Shown: positions 9,527 to 19,100 of the stretch, in pieces | How positions within the stretch are numbered: the first letter of the stretch is position 1 | How the letters are laid out: each line of letters opens with the position of its first letter | Assembly (NCBI GenBank): GCA_030248065.1 | Contig: JASAMV010002918.1 | Coordinates: forward strand, 1 to 64,000 | Length of the DNA stretch: 64,000 nt | Origin: Rhynchonema sp. JSB1_4 | Lineage: Eukaryota > Nematoda > Chromadorea > Monhysterida > Xyalidae | Direction: 5' to 3' | Program-made: the position numbers and the translations under genes | Notes under the pieces: model-generated | Database searches by the model: none | The model's input: the letters and a program-made list of their open reading frames with translations, nothing else | What the model was told of the DNA's origin: nothing

Positions 9527-12500
9527 ATCGGGCCGGGTTTGGCCGGCCCGGCCCGGCCCGAGCCCCCAAATCTCCGGCCCGGCCCGGCCCGACCCGTACC
9601 CCCAAATCTCCGGCCCGGCCCGGCCCGAACCCCCAAATCTCCGGCCCGGCCCGGCCCGAATTTTTGGCTCAGATTTTAACCCAATTTTTGTCATAATTTT
9701 TGCGATTTTTTTGAACCTATTTTTTTGGTTGAAAACAACGGTGTTGCAGGGGGGTGGGGGCTGGGGGGTCCCCTTAGGTACAGTAGGTACATAGGTAGGT
9801 TGACGCTCCATTTTGGTACATAACAGTAGGTAAGTCGCCGCCCGGCGGCTGGTACAGTAAGTTGCGATCTTTGGCTCAAAATGGCATAAAATCGGCATTT
9901 TTTACTCCAAATAGGCGAAAAATCGCGCGCTACGCCCGAAATGAGCGTTTTAGAGCATCCGTCAGAAATTTTAGTATTTTTGACAAAAAAATCCCTACTT
10001 TTTCAGTAAAATAAGTCACTTCAGAAGCTTGGAGGCCCGACCCTCCAAATCTCCGGCCCGGCCCGGCCCGAGCCAAAAGCCCAAAATCGCGGCCCGGCCC
10101 GGCCCGAGCTCGGGCCGGCCCGATTGCGACCTCTGAGTGGTGGCAATGGTGTAGCTGGTATGGGTGGGCACAATACCCAATACCCAATACCAATACCAGT
10201 GTTTGGTATTGGTATTGGGTCTGATTCTGGTATTGGGTATTGGGTATTGGTATTGAACAGTGTAGTGGCAGGCCCATGTGTGGGAGGTAAGTATGATGCG
10301 GGGTTGGGACCGGAAGCGTGAGAGGTATGATTTTGGTCACCCAAAAAGGCGAAAAAACACCGTTTTTGTGATACAATTTTGGCCAAAAATTGAGGTAAAA
10401 ATAGTACTTTTTCAAAATTTTCGCCGAAAATCGCCTAAAAATAGGTATTATGGGTGGGTTTGCGCGCGGAGCTCGCGATTTTTGGGAAAATAAGGTCGAA
10501 AAACACCGATTTTTGCCTTAAAAAGGTATAAAATTGCTTGTGAGAGGTATGATTTGGAGTTGTGAGAGGTAAGTACTCAACCCCCCCCAACTCCCCCCCT
10601 CGGGTTTTGTGGTAGGTAAGTACTGAGGGGGGGGGGGGGTAACCCCCCCCCCCAACCCCCCCCCCCAGCCACTACTATGGTATTGAAGCTGGCCTGGTAT
10701 TGGTATTGGTATTGGGTTTGCCCAGGTATTGGGTCAAAACCAATACCCAATACCAGTGTAGTACTTGGTCAGGGTTAGGGTTAGAGGTCGGGGGGTACCC
10801 GACACCCGACACCCGACATCTCAAAATACCCGACACCCGACATTTGAGAAAAAAAGCCGACACCCGACACCCGACAGTTCCAAAAAAACCCGACACCCGA
10901 CATCTAGTTTTTGGAAAAAACCCGACACCTGTTTTTGGACCAAAAACAGGCCACTTTTTGCTCCTTCGCACTATTAGTGCAATTTTTTGGATCAAGTGAC
11001 TGAATTCAAGTGTGTTCACACAAAAAAAACACCAAAATGACACATTCTGCGTCTTCGGAAACATTTGGTTCGAAGAAAATTTTCTCTCAAAATTCTTCTC
11101 GGCAAAACTGATGTTTTGAACCGTAAGTGTCGGGTGTCGGGTCCCAAAAAACCCGACACCCGACACCTGGAGGCACCCGACACCCGACACCTACACTTTT
11201 TTGGCACCCGGCACCCGACACCCGACATCTCTCTAACCCTAGTCAGGGTGTTGACGATAGATAGATTGGGACCCGAAATGTGTTGGCGATAGATAGATGA
11301 CCCAAGTCCGAAATCTGGGAGGGGGTCGACCCAAACTTGTTGACGATAGATAGATGGTGGGGGGGTCGCCAAAAATCAAGGCATAGTATAGTGTACTAAG
11401 TAGATAATAATGTGTAAAATATTAATGAAAATGTACTAAGATGTACTAAATTCGCGCGTAGCGCGCGATTTTTTGCCTATTTGGGACAAAAATACCGATT
11501 TTGAGCCATTTTGAGGCAAAAATACCCATTTTGGGGTCGAAATGTGTTGACGATAGATAGATTGTTCCCAGAATTTGTTGACGATAGATAGATTTGCCCA
11601 TAAGTGTTGACGATAGATAGATGAAATCAAAAAGTGTTGACGATAGATAGATGAATTTGGGGGGGACCCCCCCCACCCCCCCCCCCCAAGTACTACCCTG
11701 CCCAATACTAATCCAGAAAACCCCAATACCAAACCAATACCAAACCCAATACCTGACTCAAAACCAGTGTTGGAGGTGGGGGGTTTGGGGGGGGGTAGCC
11801 CCCCCCAGTACAGTAGGTATCCCCCCTCGCCTGGTACAGTAGAGTAGGTATCCCCCCGATGTCCGGCATGGTACAGTAGGTATCCCCCCCCCTATTTTCA
11901 CCCCGGTACAGTAGGTATCCCCCCCGATTTTGCCCCAAAAGTGCCAATTTTTGACCAAAATGCCCAAAATTAGTGTGAAATCAGTGGTTTTTGCCTCAAA
12001 TTACCCAAAATTCGCGCGCTACGCGCGCAAATACTACGTTTTCACACGATTCCACACATAATAAAAACATTAAAAATTTTCACCCCAAAACCTAACCCCC
12101 CCCCCCAACCCCCCCCCTAGGTACATAACCCCCCCAGGCCATCTGCTTTGGTACAGTAGGTATCCCCCTCTCCGAGCGCGGTACAGTAGGTATCCCCCCT
12201 CCAGAGTACCTCCAACACTGCTCAAAACCCAATACCAAACCAATACCAATCCCAATACCGGGCCAAAAACCCAATACCAAACCAATACTAAGACCAATAC
12301 CCAATACCAATACCAACCCAATACCCAATACTCAATACCAATACCAACCCAATACCAAACCCAATACCAGGCACTTCAGTAGTATTGATCTGGTATTGGT
12401 ATTGGGTCTCACCCGGTATTGGGTATTGGTATTGGGTCACCAATTTGGTATTGGTATTGGGTATTGGTACAGGGCCGGTATTGGTATTGGGTGTCAAAAG

Positions 12501-15500
12501 TGGTATTGTGCCCAGGCCTAGTAGCTGGGGGGGGGGGGGTCCCCCCTAGGTACAGTAGGTAGGTTGCCGCTCCTCACCTGGTGTACAGTAGGTAGGTTGC
12601 CGCCCCTCCCCTGGTACAGTAGGTAGGTTGCCGCCCCCACCTAACGTTTTACCCAAAACATTCATTTTTGGCTTAAAATTGCATAAAATTAGCATTGTAA
12701 ATAGGCGAAAAATCGCGCGCTGCGCGCGAAATTAGTGTTTTAGGCCACATTTTCTTCAGTATTTAGACAAAAAATTTCGGTTTCCAGATAACCCCCCACG
12801 TGGTACGACACGACCCCCCCTAGCTCGGCTGGTACAGTAGGCAGGTTGCCGCCCCGCATTTTGGGCAGGGTAGTACTTGGGGGGTGGTGGGGGTGGGGGG
12901 AATTCATCTATCTATCGTCAACACTTTTTGATTTCATCTATCTATCGTCAACACTTATGGGCAAATCTATCTATCGTCAACAAATTCTGGGAACATGAAC
13001 TCAATGATGAACTCAATCGGGGGGTATTTTTGTGCATTGTTGCGCCCAATTCCCGAATGGCGATCATTTGCTTGCATTCAATTGCATTTCGCAAAGAATT
13101 GCGCACAGTAATCGAACGTGTTTGAGCTTGAACCATATGGCACACGTCGTGGGATGATATATGAAAACACTGTGCAAACGCATGGGGGGAAGGGGGGGGG
13201 GAAGACCCAAATTCAGGAAAAAGTCACTTTTTGAGGTAGAAAATTTGACCGATTTTTGGCCCTTTTTGGAAAAAATTCTCCATAAAAAGGGTTTTTTGGC
13301 GACTTTTGACAACATCGACCTAGATCGGTTCGATCTTGCGCTCTTGGGTTCGGCCCGGGCCGGACATGTGAAGGATCGGCCGCGCCGGGCAGTCCTGCCC
13401 GAAGCTTCTGAACAAAGTGACTTGTTTTACTTTAAAAATAGAGATTTTTTTTTGTCAAAAATACGAAAGTTCCTGTCAGATTCGGGAAGTAAGTCATCAG
13501 TACTTGACTTGTCTCTCTCTACCTGACAACGGTTTTGTTGCAAGCAATGAATTTTCCATCTGAAAATAAGTTCAGAAAAATTACAACAATTATGACAAAA
13601 ATTGGGTAAAGCTCTGACCCAAAAAAGTCAGACCGGACCGGGCTTGATTTTGATCATGATCTTGCTTGCCTTGTTGGTTCTGGTTGGCGGTTATGTCCGG
13701 TTGACGTGTTTAATGCTGTATTTGCTGCTCAAATCATACGGGTTTTAACTGTCGTGCATGGATAAGTCGGTCCATAGGAATTCGAAATTCGGCCTGAATC
13801 TGAATTCCGTCGTGTCGCGTGCTCGCTTTGTCATCGTACAGTACCGACTGCAATTGACTGCCGCATTTGTACGTCCAAAGCGGACATAACACGGACGTGC
13901 ATGTGCACGCAGTGAGCCCTTAACTATCGTACATCTAATCCTACATGCAACACCATTTGAATTCACATGCGGCACTCAATTGCAATCGGTATATTGTAGT
14001 TGGTCCGTCTCAAAATCCGATCATACATATTTCAGGAAAGCAGCGGCGGCAGCAGCGAGCAGACTGCCGACGGCAAGAAGGTGACGCCGGCCGTTGTTCG
14101 TACGCGTCAGTTCCGCCAATTGATCGACACGCGCAGTCCGTCCGATGCCATCATGTCACCGTTCTCGCAGGTATGCTTGGCTGTATACTGGCGTGCAAAA
14201 CACCGTTCTTTATTTTTCGTAGAAAAAACGTTTTTTCACGTACTTTTATGTGCGTAACAGGTTTTTTTATTTGGTGGTGGGGGCAATAGCGGAACAGCGA
14301 CGCTCGTCGGTATTAGTGCTCCAATGCAGTGGTGTCGTTGAGAAATCGAAATTTTCCCATACCCAGCCCAATTTTCGGGAAATTTCCCATACATACCCCC
14401 AAAAATCAAAAATTTCCCATACCAGGGGGGGGGGGTTTTTCCAAAAACTCAAAAATTTCCCATACCCGAGGGTGGGGGTTTTGAAAAAAAATGACCCCAA
14501 AAATCTTCTAAAAGTGTCAAAATTGGTCTAAAAAGTGCTTAAAACAGAGTTTTCTTGCGGTAGTAAGCGATTTTTGACATTTTTGGACGAAAAATGGCCA
14601 ATTTTGGTACTTCTCGGGGTCAAAAAGTCATTTCTTAGGGGTGCTTGTTCCAAAAGTGAAAAATTTCCCATACCCCATACCCCCGGTCGATTTCCCATAC
14701 CCCATACCAGGGGGGGGTAACCCCCCCCCCCCCAACGACACCACTGCTCCAATGTCCAGCTCAATAATAAAAAATGTCTGCGTTGTCCTGCTTGCCTGAT
14801 CCTACAATTTCGCCCGTGGATTATTTTAACCAGATTTAGAAGCTTTTTAGCGGGGGGCACAACGTCACGCCGATGGTCTCGAATACCCCGCGAAACCTAG
14901 GCGTAGACGACTCCAAATTAATTTTTTTCAATAATTTGCTAAATACTGTACAACAGTCACACAATGCTCTCGCATCCCTTTTTAGCATTAAAATTTATGA
15001 AAACTAGTGAATTTTGAAATGTAGTTCCCTAAAAGGTAGTAAATTTTTGTATTAAGCCCAACAAAGCTAGTTAATTGGCATTTCAGCGGTAAAAAAACTG
15101 CTGAATTTTCGATTTGTGTAGCTTCCAGCAGGCAGCCTATTTTGAAAAAAAAAACAAACCCTCATTCGTCCGTGGCATGGTTATCGTGTCTATTTAGTTG
15201 AATTTTGTTTCCTGTATTTTTACCAAAAGAAAATTGAAAAAAAATCTTACAGAAATTGTGCTCGCGAACGGCGCCCAATAGCGATCAAGTGCATCATCCA
15301 GCCATGATCGGGTCAGTTTAGGGCGTTTTTTCACCATGTCATTAATTTCAAATAAATGTCAGCGGAAATAGTCTTCTGTTGCCAACACCAAAATTTAACC
15401 ACTGGTCCGTTTCGTTTGCTGCGTGCGTGCGGTACTGTCCAAAAAGCCGAAAACTGAAAGTGTGGTCGAAAATCAAAACTGCATAATTACCGAAGAACTC

Positions 15501-15609
15501 TAGCCTGGCTTTAGATATTGCTATTGGTCTAGATCTTGTACTTTCTTCCATTTTTAGCAAGAGCAAACAAAAGCCCAAACGTTTGACGCAAGTGGCGAAT
15601 ATGAAATAA
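9364..15609 (+). CDS. Small KEN-box protein, CDCA3/Tome-1-like
   Basis: Five exons fit one phase-consistent frame of 144 codons: 9364-9489, 14036-14170, 14840-14902, 15253-15311 and 15558-15609 (stop TAA). Donors are GTTTGC, GTATGC, GTAGAC and GTCAGT; acceptors end CAG or TAG. The start ATG follows GTTGAAAA. Visible features are a KEN box at residues 7-9 (KEN is a degron read by APC/C-Cdh1), a lysine/proline stretch (residues 14-27), and VTPA followed by DTRSPSDAIMSP in exon 2. The latter recalls the VTPA...DPRSPS.GI motif of CDCA3/Tome-1, a cell-cycle protein degraded by APC/C. The C terminus is basic (KSKQKPKR). CDCA3 has its KEN box near the C terminus, so orthology is not certain. Intron 1 (4.5 kb) is filled with nested hAT-like elements and intron 2 holds another (14327-14746). 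Expected location is nuclear or cytosolic; there is no signal peptide or membrane helix. Confidence 0.6.
9516..10135. mobile_element. hAT-like element with GGCCCGG arrays
   Basis: Terminal inverted repeats CAGAGGTCGCAATCGGGCC and its complement lie at the two ends, flanked by the 8-bp direct duplication AGTGGTGG (9508-9515 and 10136-10143). Arrays of a roughly 30-bp unit (CGGCCCGGCCCG plus CCCCCAAATCTC) lie inside both ends (9526-9662 and 10037-10125). A second GGTACAGTAGGT-type insert and a CGCGCGCTACG core (about 9921-9939) lie between them. There is no transposase. A truncated copy of the same insertion is at 2113-2204, and a diverged relative is at 13330-13640. Confidence 0.85.
10258..10679. 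mobile_element. hAT-like element with GAGAGGTAAGTACT arrays
   Basis: Inverted ends CAGTGTAGTGGC and GCCACTACTATG are flanked by the 8-bp duplication GTATTGAA (10250-10257, 10680-10687). Inside are GTGAGAGGTATGATTTGG-type repeats, long C- and G-runs and a GCGCGC core near 10461-10483. About 422 bp, non-coding. Confidence 0.85.
10754..11700. mobile_element. hAT-like element with TTGACGATAGATAGAT arrays
   Basis: Inverted ends CAGTGTAGTACTTGG and CCAAGTACTACCCTG are flanked by the 8-bp duplication CCCAATAC (10746-10753, 11701-11708). The TGTTGACGATAGATAGAT repeat occurs at 11248-11360 and 11538-11655, on both sides of an AT-rich centre with a TTCGCGCGTAGCGCGCGA core (about 11449-11470). Without the nested element at 10776-11241 it is about 473 bp. 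A piece of a second copy, in reverse orientation, is at 12864-12992. Confidence 0.85.
10776..11241. mobile_element. hAT-like element with CCCGACA arrays, nested
   Basis: Ends TAGGGTTAGAG and CTCTAACCCTA are flanked by the 8-bp duplication GTCAGGGT (10768-10775, 11242-11249). Interior arrays of ACCCGACACCCGACA lie at 10797-10930 and 11125-11232. The two TTAGGG-like words at its edge belong to the terminal repeat plus the target duplication and are not telomeric. Confidence 0.85.
11765..12220. mobile_element. hAT-like element with GGTACAGTAGGTATCCCC arrays
   Basis: Inverted ends CAGTGTTGGAGGT and ACCTCCAACACTG are flanked by the 8-bp duplication CTCAAAAC (11757-11764, 12221-12228). GGTACAGTAGGTATCCCCCC repeats lie inside both ends, with a TTCGCGCGCTACGCGCGCAA palindrome in the centre (about 12010-12030). 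About 456 bp, no coding capacity. Confidence 0.85.
12864..13185. repeat. Fragments of a hAT-like element and of the A-unit
   Basis: 12864-12992 is the terminal part of the TTGACGATAGATAGAT element in reverse orientation, starting CAGGGTAGTACTTGG. It is fused directly to a reverse fragment of the A-unit (about 12995-13185), matching part of 350-520. The fusion points to deletion or rearrangement after insertion. Confidence 0.7.
13186..14035. other. Rest of KEN-box gene intron 1
   Basis: 13330-13640 resembles the central part of the GGCCCGG element in a diverged form (GACTTGTTTTAC, GTCAAAAATAC). 13640-14035 is unique sequence with no exon or repeat that I can support, up to the TATTTCAG acceptor of exon 2. 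Confidence 0.4.
14327..14746. mobile_element. hAT-like element with TTTCCCATACC arrays
   Basis: Inverted ends CAGTGGTGTCGTTG and CAACGACACCACTG are perfect complements, flanked by the 8-bp duplication CTCCAATG (14319-14326, 14747-14754). TTTCCCATACC repeats plus G- and C-runs fill both sides. It sits in intron 2 of the KEN-box gene. Confidence 0.9.
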
Positions 15610-16117
15610 CTTCCCGTTCGATGCAAAACCGATTCTATGCGCATGCGCGATTTATCATCAAGCCGTTGTAAATAGCAAAAATGAATGTTATTTTATGCCA
15701 TTATCATATTGTGCTGCCAGATTTCCTATGTAACCACAGGTGCAACGTTTGTATTTGACATTGATTTATCACAATTCTTGCTTGTGTGGTTCTTTATTCG
15801 AGAAAGTTTTGTGGCCTTGATTTATTGATTCGTATCACTTCAAACTCTCTCCTATTTGGAACGATTGTGGGATACCATATGCGTACCCACAGTGTCTAAG
15901 CATCACTCGTATGATTTTATTTTTACATTGCTTTTTGGTGATTTGCGTGGACAAACTGTACTTATTATTAAGTGTCAACCAAGAACATGCACTAACTCCT
16001 GCTGAATATTATACCCTCCTTATGATAAATCCATCGCTGATTGACGTGCGAGTTTTGTCAAAATCTAAATAAACATGCTGCACTTGGATCTTCTTTCGAG
16101 TCTTTCTTTCGGATTCG

Positions 16118-19100
16118 CTACATCTGCAACAGCAGCGTCAAATACGTAATCACCAGTGATATAACCTGAAATTACATTCGAATGGTTTGGGAATGAAGCT
16201 TCCGGTGGGAGATCGGCTTTTGATGATACGTCCCGAACGGCAACCTTACAGCATAGGGCGGGCTTAGGTTGAATCCGGAAATCGGAATCCGGAAATAATT
16301 CCGGAAAACGCATTATTTTTGCATGTAAATTCTTGCGTTTTCCGGAAATATTTCCGGAGCCCACAAATGTTTTGTATTTTTGCATGCAAATTGTTTCCGA
16401 GCTGATGCAGAAGAACGCTTGTGCAGTCAGCAAGAACTTCAAACTTTATCGGTTTTTGTTTTGGTAGAATCTGAGCCAAACTATCTCTGTCGCTCCTGCT
16501 GGGGCAGCAACCATAAATAGCGCAGACTGTAGCAGCAGACTTACGGTCATGATAAATCCCTTTGTGACCACGGCGAATCCTCCGATTGATATCCCAGCGG
16601 TGGGTGTCTCCAATTTGCTGACAAAGTTGGCTGCGCAACTGAACAACTGAAAGTTGGCCCGAGGTTCAATTGTGTGCGAATAATGGATCTTGCCAGTGGC
16701 GGATCCAGCTTTTGGCCAAATCCAAAAGGTCGTTTTTTATCGTGCTTGTTCCATTTTTGGAAAGTTATTATTATCTAACATATGCTGCTTGTTCAGGACT
16801 GCGCGCTTTTTACACCAACAGTGTACTGTACATGGGACGCCGCGCGCGAGATATTGGCATCTTTTGCGCGCGCAATAACTAAGTTTCAATGAAAATGGGT
16901 GTACTTGAAGCGCACGATTTTTGGACTTTTGAAGTGAAATCCTGCGATTTAGGGGGTTCTTTCCTTCCTCCTTCCGAAACGGTGCCCTCCTTCAGGGACC
17001 AAGTAATGGGACCATGGCCCTGGATCCGCCCTGGAACCTTGCTGTCACAAGGCCACGACACGGCTCGACCAGGGTTGTTTCAAAAAAAAGTTGTTAATTA
17101 AAAAATTTTTTTCAACCCTGGGCTCGACCGGTTGATTTTGGTTTATATTCATGTCGGCGACTCCGATCGTCAAACGTCGTCATCAGCTCGTGCCGAATGC
17201 CAGGTTTTATGTATTTCTCTCGCACATTCAGGATTGCTTGAGTTCACGACTAAAGTTGACGACCAAAACAGCATCAGCCTTGACTTTGCGATCATTTGTC
17301 ATCAAAGCGTTTTTGCCAGCTTATAAAGCAGCAGCCACGCAAATGCACGCACGTTGCTTTCCATAGACGACTGGCTAGCTGATGTTTCACAGACGCCTAT
17401 GGTTCCTTACGTTTTTTCACTGACCTCTTTCTGGTACGGCTGCCAGAGCGATCGCTCCTCATAGACAATCTCGCCGGCCGTTTGTATCTGCAACTGCAAA
17501 TATGTCGTCAACCATGTATCAAACTTTGTGATGTTTCACAGGTGCACTATACGGTGTACCCTCCTTATTGCGACACAATACCGTCATTTTTCGCCACTAT
17601 TTACTTTCCGCAGAGTGTGGCAATATATAGGACCAAGCCCATCGGCTAACCGTTTAGGCCGCCCTCAGACAAACGCGAAAAGCGAAAAGCAAAAAGTTTT
17701 TCAGCGTAGTCATCATCCACAGCGCACGCCAAACAGCCTCTGAAACATTTTGTTTGAGCATCACTGTGGTTTAGGCCCGTGGTTAAGGAGTTGCTGTTGT
17801 GCTGAACTTTTCGCTTTTCGCTTTTCGCGTTTGTCTGAGGGCCGCCTTAGTGTGATCTATGTATAGTCTTTCCGTTTTATCATAGCCCAGCAGCAACATA
17901 CAGAAAATGTTTCATTGCCTTGAAAACATAGCAGTCATCGTCGTGCATGATAACCAACAGGTTGACAACGTGGCTCGGAAACTGCCTGTTATAATGATGG
18001 CTGCTGTTTCGATGAAACCTTTGCTGTATACTTTGTGTGGACCGAGAATAAAATGAAACACTATAAATGGGCTTTTGGTGCCATCATAAAGTCGAAACTT
18101 TATCAATGCAAAAAATGTGATCCCGCGTTTAGTTTTCATACTTGCTCAACTGTTGCTAAATAATCTCGCCCTGAAAGTGGTTCACAGCAAAGAGACCCCA
18201 GGTATGTAAAGGCAAATTACGCTAACGCGAGCCCGATTTCGAAGGTGGCGTGCATTCAAAACGAATAGAAAGAGAAAATCATCATGCTCCAGATTGTATT
18301 CTTCAACGTGTAACATTTCCCAAATCAGCAGCCACGTATGAATGTTTCACTATTCGGCCAGCTGCGAAATCGGGCTCGTGTTTGTATGTATGGTTTGCCT
18401 TTACTATGCCTTGCTAGCCAGCCGGGACTCTATTCGGAATATGGTGAAAATCGGCATTTTTTTGTGTCAAATTTTTCCCACAGTGGGCTGTGTTGCAAAA
18501 CATTCCCGAATAGCGCTCTCGAGGGGGCTGACGTCAAATCTTTTCGTCAAATCACATATACTGTATAATTATTTCTCGCGCTCATTTGGGGCTCATGCAC
18601 ATTGCTTAAATTTGACGAAAAGATTTTGACGCCTTGATTTGACACGACAAGTACATACTGCCTTCGAGGGCTGGTCTATTCGGGTGTGCGGGGGAGGGGC
18701 GGTATTTGAAAAACTCCGGCACTATAGACTACACGGCACCTGGTCATGTATGCTGGCTGGCAGCGCAGTCATTACGAGCATGGACAGCGCGGTGTACTTG
18801 AGTCGATCGGTCATGCTCAACAACAACGATGGTACCGACGCGATGTTGGTCAACTCAGAGTACATCACCAGAATGGTCACTGGGATGTTGCATGCGAACG
18901 AGACGAACGTGAACACCTGGCAAAGAGTGTGACTTACTGGTCTGAATTTTGCACTGCAAATATGCTTTACTTTTTATCGTTAAAAACGTTATGGTTTGAA
19001 AATAATAAGCCAAGCGTAATCAAGTGCTGCCCAGATAATCGAGATTTTGTTGATCGACATTGTTTTTGATCGTCTATGTAGCCGGATTAAAAGCAGACCC

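Larger units (their letters stand above)
10159..12520. mobile_element. hAT-like element with CAATACC arrays, host of four nested insertions
   Basis: Ends are TATGGGTGGGCACAATACC and GGTATTGTGCCCAGGCCTA, flanked by the 8-bp duplication GTAGCTGG (10151-10158, 12521-12528). The interior is a CCAATACC/GGTATTGG minisatellite, split by three direct insertions (10258-10679, 10754-11700, 11765-12220), one of which holds a fourth. Each insertion has its own intact 8-bp target duplication. Confidence 0.85.
9507..12863. mobile_element. Outer hAT-like element (GGTACAGTAGGTAGGTTGCC minisatellite), incomplete
   Basis: The left end CAGTGGTGGCAATGGTGTAG can be read only after removing two later insertions (9516-10135 and 10159-12520 with their 8-bp target duplications). 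The body resumes at 12529 with G- and C-runs, three copies of a GGTACAGTAGGTAGGTTGCC-type repeat (12550-12640), a CGCGCG palindromic core near 12710-12731 and an inverted-side copy near 12830. No matching right terminus is seen; it gives way at about 12864 to part of another element. It begins 17 bp after the donor of exon 1. Confidence 0.6.

Noticed and set aside
9326..9898. Minus-strand frame of 190 codons rich in Gly, Arg and Pro
   Set aside because: It is produced by the GGCCCGG minisatellite inside a hAT-like element and crosses exon 1 of the KEN-box gene on the other strand.
10768..10790. TTAGGG-like telomere words
   Set aside because: Only two units. They belong to the terminal repeat TAGGGTTAGAG and target duplication GTCAGGGT of a hAT-like element.
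11538..11655. Regularly spaced TTGACGATAGATAGAT repeats resembling a CRISPR array
   Set aside because: Spacers are short and variable, the motif is inside a transposon with inverted ends, there are no cas genes, and the DNA is clearly eukaryotic.
17880..18023. Alternative last exon for the receptor gene
   Set aside because: It keeps phase after exon 18740-18916 and ends in a stop, but gives no seventh helix; the path through 17411, 16545 and 16118 gives the expected TY-LTLLLQ end.
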